Positions 5,899-8,771 of a stretch of DNA of 8,771 bases are shown one piece after another. Made by a program: the position numbers and the translations under genes. Numbering within the stretch: the stretch's first letter is position 1; every line of letters begins with the position of its first letter. Below the pieces are notes generated by a model, which worked only from the letters and a program-made list of their open reading frames with translations, was not told the DNA's origin and made no database searches. Source of the stretch: Anaerolineales bacterium (GTDB taxonomy: Bacteria > Chloroflexota > Anaerolineae > Anaerolineales > Villigracilaceae); the NCBI GenBank assembly GCA_016789205.1, contig JAEURF010000056.1:1-8771 (forward strand), in the 5' to 3' direction.

Positions 5899-6474
5899 AT
5901 GTCTCAGCTATTAACCGATGGGGAGAAACAAACTTTATTGAAGATTGCACGCGAGTCAATTGAACTTGTGGTTCAAGAAAAAACGTTGTTAAAATTAAAT
6001 ATTGACGCTTATCCACCAGCTTTGCGTGAATATGGCGCATCGTTTGTGACCTTGACGATTCACCATCAATTGCGCGGTTGTATTGGCACGTTAGAAGCAT
6101 ATCAGCCATTGATTGAAGATGTACGCGAACATGCCATCGCGGCGGCATTAGAAGACCCGCGCTTTTTACCCATAGAAAAAAGTGAGTTAAACAGAATCAG
6201 GATTGAAGTCTCGCGATTAGGCGCGCCGCAGGCGTTGTCGTATGAATCCAGCGAAGATTTAATCAAAAAGTTGAATCCACATATTGATGGTGTCATCATC
6301 AAATATGGTGAACGCAAGGCGACGTTTTTGCCACAAGTTTGGGAAAAAATCCCAAACCCGTCAGAATTTATGAATCAACTTTGTTATAAGATGAACGGGC
6401 AGGCAAATTTATGGCGGGAAACAAAATTGCAAGTTTTTACATATCAGGTCGAAGAATTTCGGGAATTGCATTAG
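5899..6474 (+). CDS. amrA: AMMECR1 domain protein (AmmeMemoRadiSam system protein A)
   Basis: 191 residues, the usual size for a stand-alone bacterial or archaeal AMMECR1 protein. The family core is clear: GASFVTLTIHHQLRGCIGTL (46-65) with the invariant LRGCIG at 58-63, then VREHAIAAALEDPRF (75-89), IEVSRLGAPQ (102-111), and HIDGVIIKYGERKATFLPQVWEKIP (from residue 128 to 152) before NPSEFMNQLCYKM (153-165). No signal peptide or membrane segment, so cytoplasmic. In many genomes it is encoded with a Memo protein and a radical-SAM protein; the biochemical role is not settled. Here neither partner is in view: the neighbours are a flavin reductase-like gene upstream and a TPR membrane protein nine bases downstream, all in one apparent operon. 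The family call is secure; the role is not. Confidence 0.95.
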   Translation: MSQLLTDGEKQTLLKIARESIELVVQEKTLLKLNIDAYPPALREYGASFVTLTIHHQLRGCIGTLEAYQPLIEDVREHAIAAALEDPRFLPIEKSELNRIRIEVSRLGAPQALSYESSEDLIKKLNPHIDGVIIKYGERKATFLPQVWEKIPNPSEFMNQLCYKMNGQANLWRETKLQVFTYQVEEFRELH

Positions 6475-6483
6475 AATCAGCGA

Positions 6484-8328
6484 ATGACCGGTGAACTCAA
6501 AGAGCAAAACAGCGACACTATTTTTCAAGATGCCGTAGATGCATTGCGTCGCGGTGATAAACCGCGTGCCAAAGAATTGCTCACGCTTTTATTAAAGTCT
6601 GACCAAAACAATGCCGTCTATTGGATTTGGCTAAGCGCTTCGGTTGATTCGCCCAAAGAACGCATTTATTGTTTACAAACGGCTCTAAAACTTGACCCGG
6701 AAAATAGTACCGCAAAACGAGGTTTAATTTTGCTTGGGGCTTTAGCACCCGATGAAAGCATTCAGCCGTTCCCGATGAATCGTCCGCGTGCATGGGAAGA
6801 AAAATTATTACTCGCCAATGAAAAACCCAAAGTGCGTGTTAGTCTTTTTAGAACACCAGCGTTTCGATTGGTTGGCGTTACTCTTTTAGGGCTTGGATTA
6901 TGCGCTTATGTAGTTTTCGGTTTTATCTTGCCGCGCCAAAGTAATTTTCAACCAACACAAACCAACACACCGGGTCCATCCCCGACATTTACCGCCACAC
7001 CAACTCTATTTGGCGCAACAGCAATTCCTACTAGAGTATTTGGTGGACCAACTCCGCTTTCTGCTTATTTACCACAAACCTATACGCCGACACCTTTATA
7101 TGTCAATACACCGCGCTCAGCAGTTTCGATTGATCAATATCGAATTGCACAAGATGCTTATAAAAAAGGTGACTGGGATGCGTTCATTCTTAATATGCAG
7201 TTGATTCTCCCGCTTGAGCCTGAGTCTGCAGACATATATTATTACATCGGCGAAGCCTATCGCTTCAAAGGCGAAAGCGCAAATGCCATTCGTAATTACA
7301 ACGAAGCCTTGAAAATAGACCCTAATTTCAGCGCGCCATATCTTGGGTTGGCGCGTGCGCGTTTATTATCAAATCCAAACTTTAATGCAGAAAGTTTATT
7401 TGCCGATGCCATCAAGCGTGACCCGTTTTATGGCGAAGCGTATTTAGAACGCGCGCGTTTTTATACTCGCCGTGGCGATGTTGATGATGCCATCACCGAT
7501 TTACAAAAAGCACAAGAACTCCTGCCCGGTTCATCTGAAGTCTATCTCGCTTTAGCCAATGCCTATCTTTTAGATGATGATTTTGAAAAAGCCTTAATCT
7601 ACGCCGAAGAAGCCTACGCCTTAGATATTACAAACTTATCAACCTATAAATTGCTCAGCGATTTATATATTCAAGATGAAGATTATCCGCGCGCGCTTGA
7701 TGCCTTGCAGTTATACACAAATTACGAAGTTGAAGATGCCAGCGGTTTTGCAAAACTAGGCTTGGTCTATTATCAATTGGGTGAATATCAAATGGCAGTT
7801 ACAGTTTTAGACCGTGCATTTGACTTAAACCCAAGAGGCTTGCGAGATTACTATATTTATCGTGGCTTGTCACATGTCGAATTAGGCAATGGCAACGAAG
7901 CGATTGACGACATGACCATTGCAGTAGATGAAGATGACCAATCATTTGAGGCACGCTTAGGATATGCCCGCGCATACTATATTGACGAAAAATTTGGCAG
8001 TGCTTTCTTACAAGTTGAAATTGCACAAAACCTAGCAAAGACCGACCGTGAAAAAGCCTTAGCGCTTTACTGGCGTGCCAAAAGCCAAGAAGGTCGCGGT
8101 GATATTGGTGATGCAATAAAATCTTGGAATGATTTACTAAAACTAAATCGAAATGCGATGACACCTGAAATGCGTGAAGAAGCAGAAGCGCGGCTTGACG
8201 TCTTAATTCCACCTACAGCGACTCCGCGCGGCGGCGCCTCATCCCCAACGGTGACGCCTGTTACCAGAACCCCAACATCATCTACACCCACACCAACCAG
8301 AACGAGAACCCCAACGCCTACTCCTTAG
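6484..8328 (+). CDS. Membrane-anchored TPR protein with Thr/Pro-rich stalk and tail
   Basis: 614 residues, no signal peptide. Residues 11-90 form a cytoplasmic TPR-like region (FQDAVDALRRGDKPRAKELL; YWIWLSASVDSPKERIYCLQ; ALKLDPENSTAKRG). One membrane helix lies at about 127-149, preceded by several basic residues, so the C-terminal part should face outward. A Thr/Pro-rich stalk covers about 151-211. From about 214 to 555 come roughly ten TPR units, for example YYYIGEAYRFKGESANAIRN (252-271), AYLERARFYTRRGDVDDAIT (319-338) and FAKLGLVYYQLGEYQMAVTV (422-441). The end (576-614) is a low-complexity Thr/Pro/Arg tail. TPR arrays bind other proteins; a scaffold across the membrane is the likely role. 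It starts nine bases after the AMMECR1 stop with no clear Shine-Dalgarno site, suggesting coupled translation. No catalytic motif seen. Confidence 0.9.
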   Translation: MTGELKEQNSDTIFQDAVDALRRGDKPRAKELLTLLLKSDQNNAVYWIWLSASVDSPKERIYCLQTALKLDPENSTAKRGLILLGALAPDESIQPFPMNRPRAWEEKLLLANEKPKVRVSLFRTPAFRLVGVTLLGLGLCAYVVFGFILPRQSNFQPTQTNTPGPSPTFTATPTLFGATAIPTRVFGGPTPLSAYLPQTYTPTPLYVNTPRSAVSIDQYRIAQDAYKKGDWDAFILNMQLILPLEPESADIYYYIGEAYRFKGESANAIRNYNEALKIDPNFSAPYLGLARARLLSNPNFNAESLFADAIKRDPFYGEAYLERARFYTRRGDVDDAITDLQKAQELLPGSSEVYLALANAYLLDDDFEKALIYAEEAYALDITNLSTYKLLSDLYIQDEDYPRALDALQLYTNYEVEDASGFAKLGLVYYQLGEYQMAVTVLDRAFDLNPRGLRDYYIYRGLSHVELGNGNEAIDDMTIAVDEDDQSFEARLGYARAYYIDEKFGSAFLQVEIAQNLAKTDREKALALYWRAKSQEGRGDIGDAIKSWNDLLKLNRNAMTPEMREEAEARLDVLIPPTATPRGGASSPTVTPVTRTPTSSTPTPTRTRTPTPTP

Positions 8329-8332
8329 TAAT

Positions 8333-8396
8333 GTAAACAAGTAAACAGGTACACCTATTTACTTGTCTACTTGTTTACCTGTCTACTACTTACCTG
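8333..8396. repeat. Degenerate 8-bp tandem repeats forming nested inverted repeats
   Basis: The left half is three 8-base units, GTAAACAA, GTAAACAG and GTACACCT (8333-8356). The right half carries reverse-complement units: TTTACTTG, TCTACTTG, TTTACCTG, TCTACTAC, TTACCTG (8358-8396). Two foldings are possible. ACAAGTAAA (8337-8345) pairs with TTTACTTGT (8358-8366) and continues with AGGT/ACCT, or GTAAACAAGTA (8333-8343) pairs with TACTTGTTTAC (8368-8378) over 11 bases. It fills the gap between convergent genes and runs into the last codons of the DUF971 gene. A T-run is absent on both sides, so it is not a classical intrinsic terminator. Confidence 0.8.
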
Positions 8397-8727
8397 CCCT
8401 ACATTCCTCACACGGACATAAAGCCCGTAAATAGTGCCAGTTATAAATTCCGTAATCGTGACCATCTTCCCAAACAATTGTTAAAGCATACGAACCAACT
8501 GCAACTACATTTGCAATTCTTGTTGATTGATTATCTTCCATTTGTTTTTTAAAAACTTCTTCATCCGGTTCGGCTTTCATATTTTCATGCCCGCCTCTAC
8601 ATGAAGCACATGGACAAGCCGCGCGCAATAATCCAAATGGATAAACGCTGGTATGTCCTGAATCCCATGTAATTGTAAATTCACGTTCGCTTTTATTGGC
8701 AGTCACGCCAGTTGGTTTTTCATTCAT
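8386..8727 (-). CDS. DUF971 (GBBH-like N-terminal domain) protein with two CPCxxC motifs
   Basis: 113 residues. One domain with two similar halves: TWDSGHTSVYPFGLLRAACP (residues 20-39) running into CPCASC at 38-43, and VWEDGHDYGIYNWHYLRALC (85-104) running into CPCEEC at 104-109. The DGHxxGIYxWxYL block marks DUF971, a family related to the N-terminal, zinc-binding region of gamma-butyrobetaine hydroxylase. The six cysteines and H25/H47/H90 suggest metal binding, probably zinc, but an iron-sulfur site cannot be excluded. Some DUF971 proteins lie near iron-sulfur or Mrp-type genes; none is seen here. Start supported by TAAGGA (8740-8735), seven bases before the ATG at 8727. No signal peptide. 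The last codons (Gly-Lys and stop) and the downstream sequence are made of the 8-bp repeat block. Function unknown. Confidence 0.93.
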   Translation of the reverse strand: MNEKPTGVTANKSEREFTITWDSGHTSVYPFGLLRAACPCASCRGGHENMKAEPDEEVFKKQMEDNQSTRIANVVAVGSYALTIVWEDGHDYGIYNWHYLRALCPCEECRAGK

Positions 8728-8734
8728 TATCTTT

Positions 8735-8740
8735 TCCTTA
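8735..8740 (-). promoter_or_regulatory. Ribosome binding site of the DUF971 gene
   Basis: TAAGGA on the minus strand, seven bases before the ATG at 8727. The promoter is not visible; only 31 more bases remain in the window. Confidence 0.6.
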
Positions 8741-8755
8741 TGAAATTAACAATTT

Positions 8756-8771
8756 CGTCATTGCGAGGAGT
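8756..8771. repeat. Possible start of a dispersed intergenic repeat, cut by window edge
   Basis: CGTCATTGCGAGGAGT matches, from memory, the opening of a palindromic intergenic repeat of the type CGTCATTGCGAGGAGC that is scattered in many bacterial genomes. Only 16 bases are visible, so this is tentative. Confidence 0.4.

Noticed and set aside
7799..8291. Minus-strand open frames 7799-8212 and 8067-8291
   Set aside because: Shadows of the TPR gene; no start signals and low-complexity or unlikely composition.
8333..8396. CRISPR array or intrinsic terminator at the 8-bp repeats
   Set aside because: Units are 8 bases without spacers, so not CRISPR; neither side of the hairpins has a T-run, so not a standard terminator.

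Overview
The window looks like a chromosomal piece of a Chloroflexota bacterium, most likely class Anaerolineae. This is an inference from style, not a database match. The clues are moderate GC, cell-surface proteins tethered by Thr/Pro-rich stalks, a membrane TPR protein whose cytoplasmic N-terminus resembles those common in that group, formylglycine-generating-enzyme-like (FGE-sulfatase domain) lipoproteins, and a Cys-rich DUF971 protein. No rRNA, tRNA, CRISPR array or insertion sequence was found.

Layout. Positions 1-881 (minus) hold most of metK, cut by the left edge. Its leader (882 to about 1088) carries a well-formed SAM-I (S-box) riboswitch followed by a terminator hairpin, with a promoter at about 1095-1123. 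Positions 1195-2175 (minus) hold an FGE-like lipoprotein gene that ends in a strong intrinsic terminator. From a short divergent intergenic region, an orphan OmpR/PhoB-type response regulator gene runs to the right (2359-3051). It converges with a second, paralogous FGE-like lipoprotein gene (3085-4032, minus), which lies 15 bp downstream of a membrane-anchored C39-like cysteine peptidase/TPR gene (4048-5271, minus). From a compact divergent promoter region, a rightward operon follows: flavin reductase-like protein (5373-5882), AMMECR1/AmmeMemoRadiSam protein A (5899-6474) and a large membrane TPR protein with Thr/Pro stalks (6484-8328). A block of degenerate 8-bp repeats forming nested inverted repeats (8333-8396) separates this operon from a convergent DUF971 gene (8386-8727, minus) and supplies that gene's last codons and stop. 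The window ends in what looks like the start of a dispersed repeat.

How the parts may work together. metK and its riboswitch form a self-contained SAM homeostasis unit. The central region reads as an envelope module: two FGE-like lipoproteins that lack the cysteine pair of true formylglycine-generating enzymes, a membrane-tethered C39-like peptidase co-oriented with one of them, and a response regulator with no kinase gene nearby. The AMMECR1 operon lacks the usual Memo and radical-SAM partners within the window. Joint function of the envelope module and of the AMMECR1 operon is inference from gene order only. The most solid non-coding discoveries are the riboswitch with its antiterminator, a near-identical 14-bp promoter element shared by metK and the peptidase gene, and the 8-bp repeat block.
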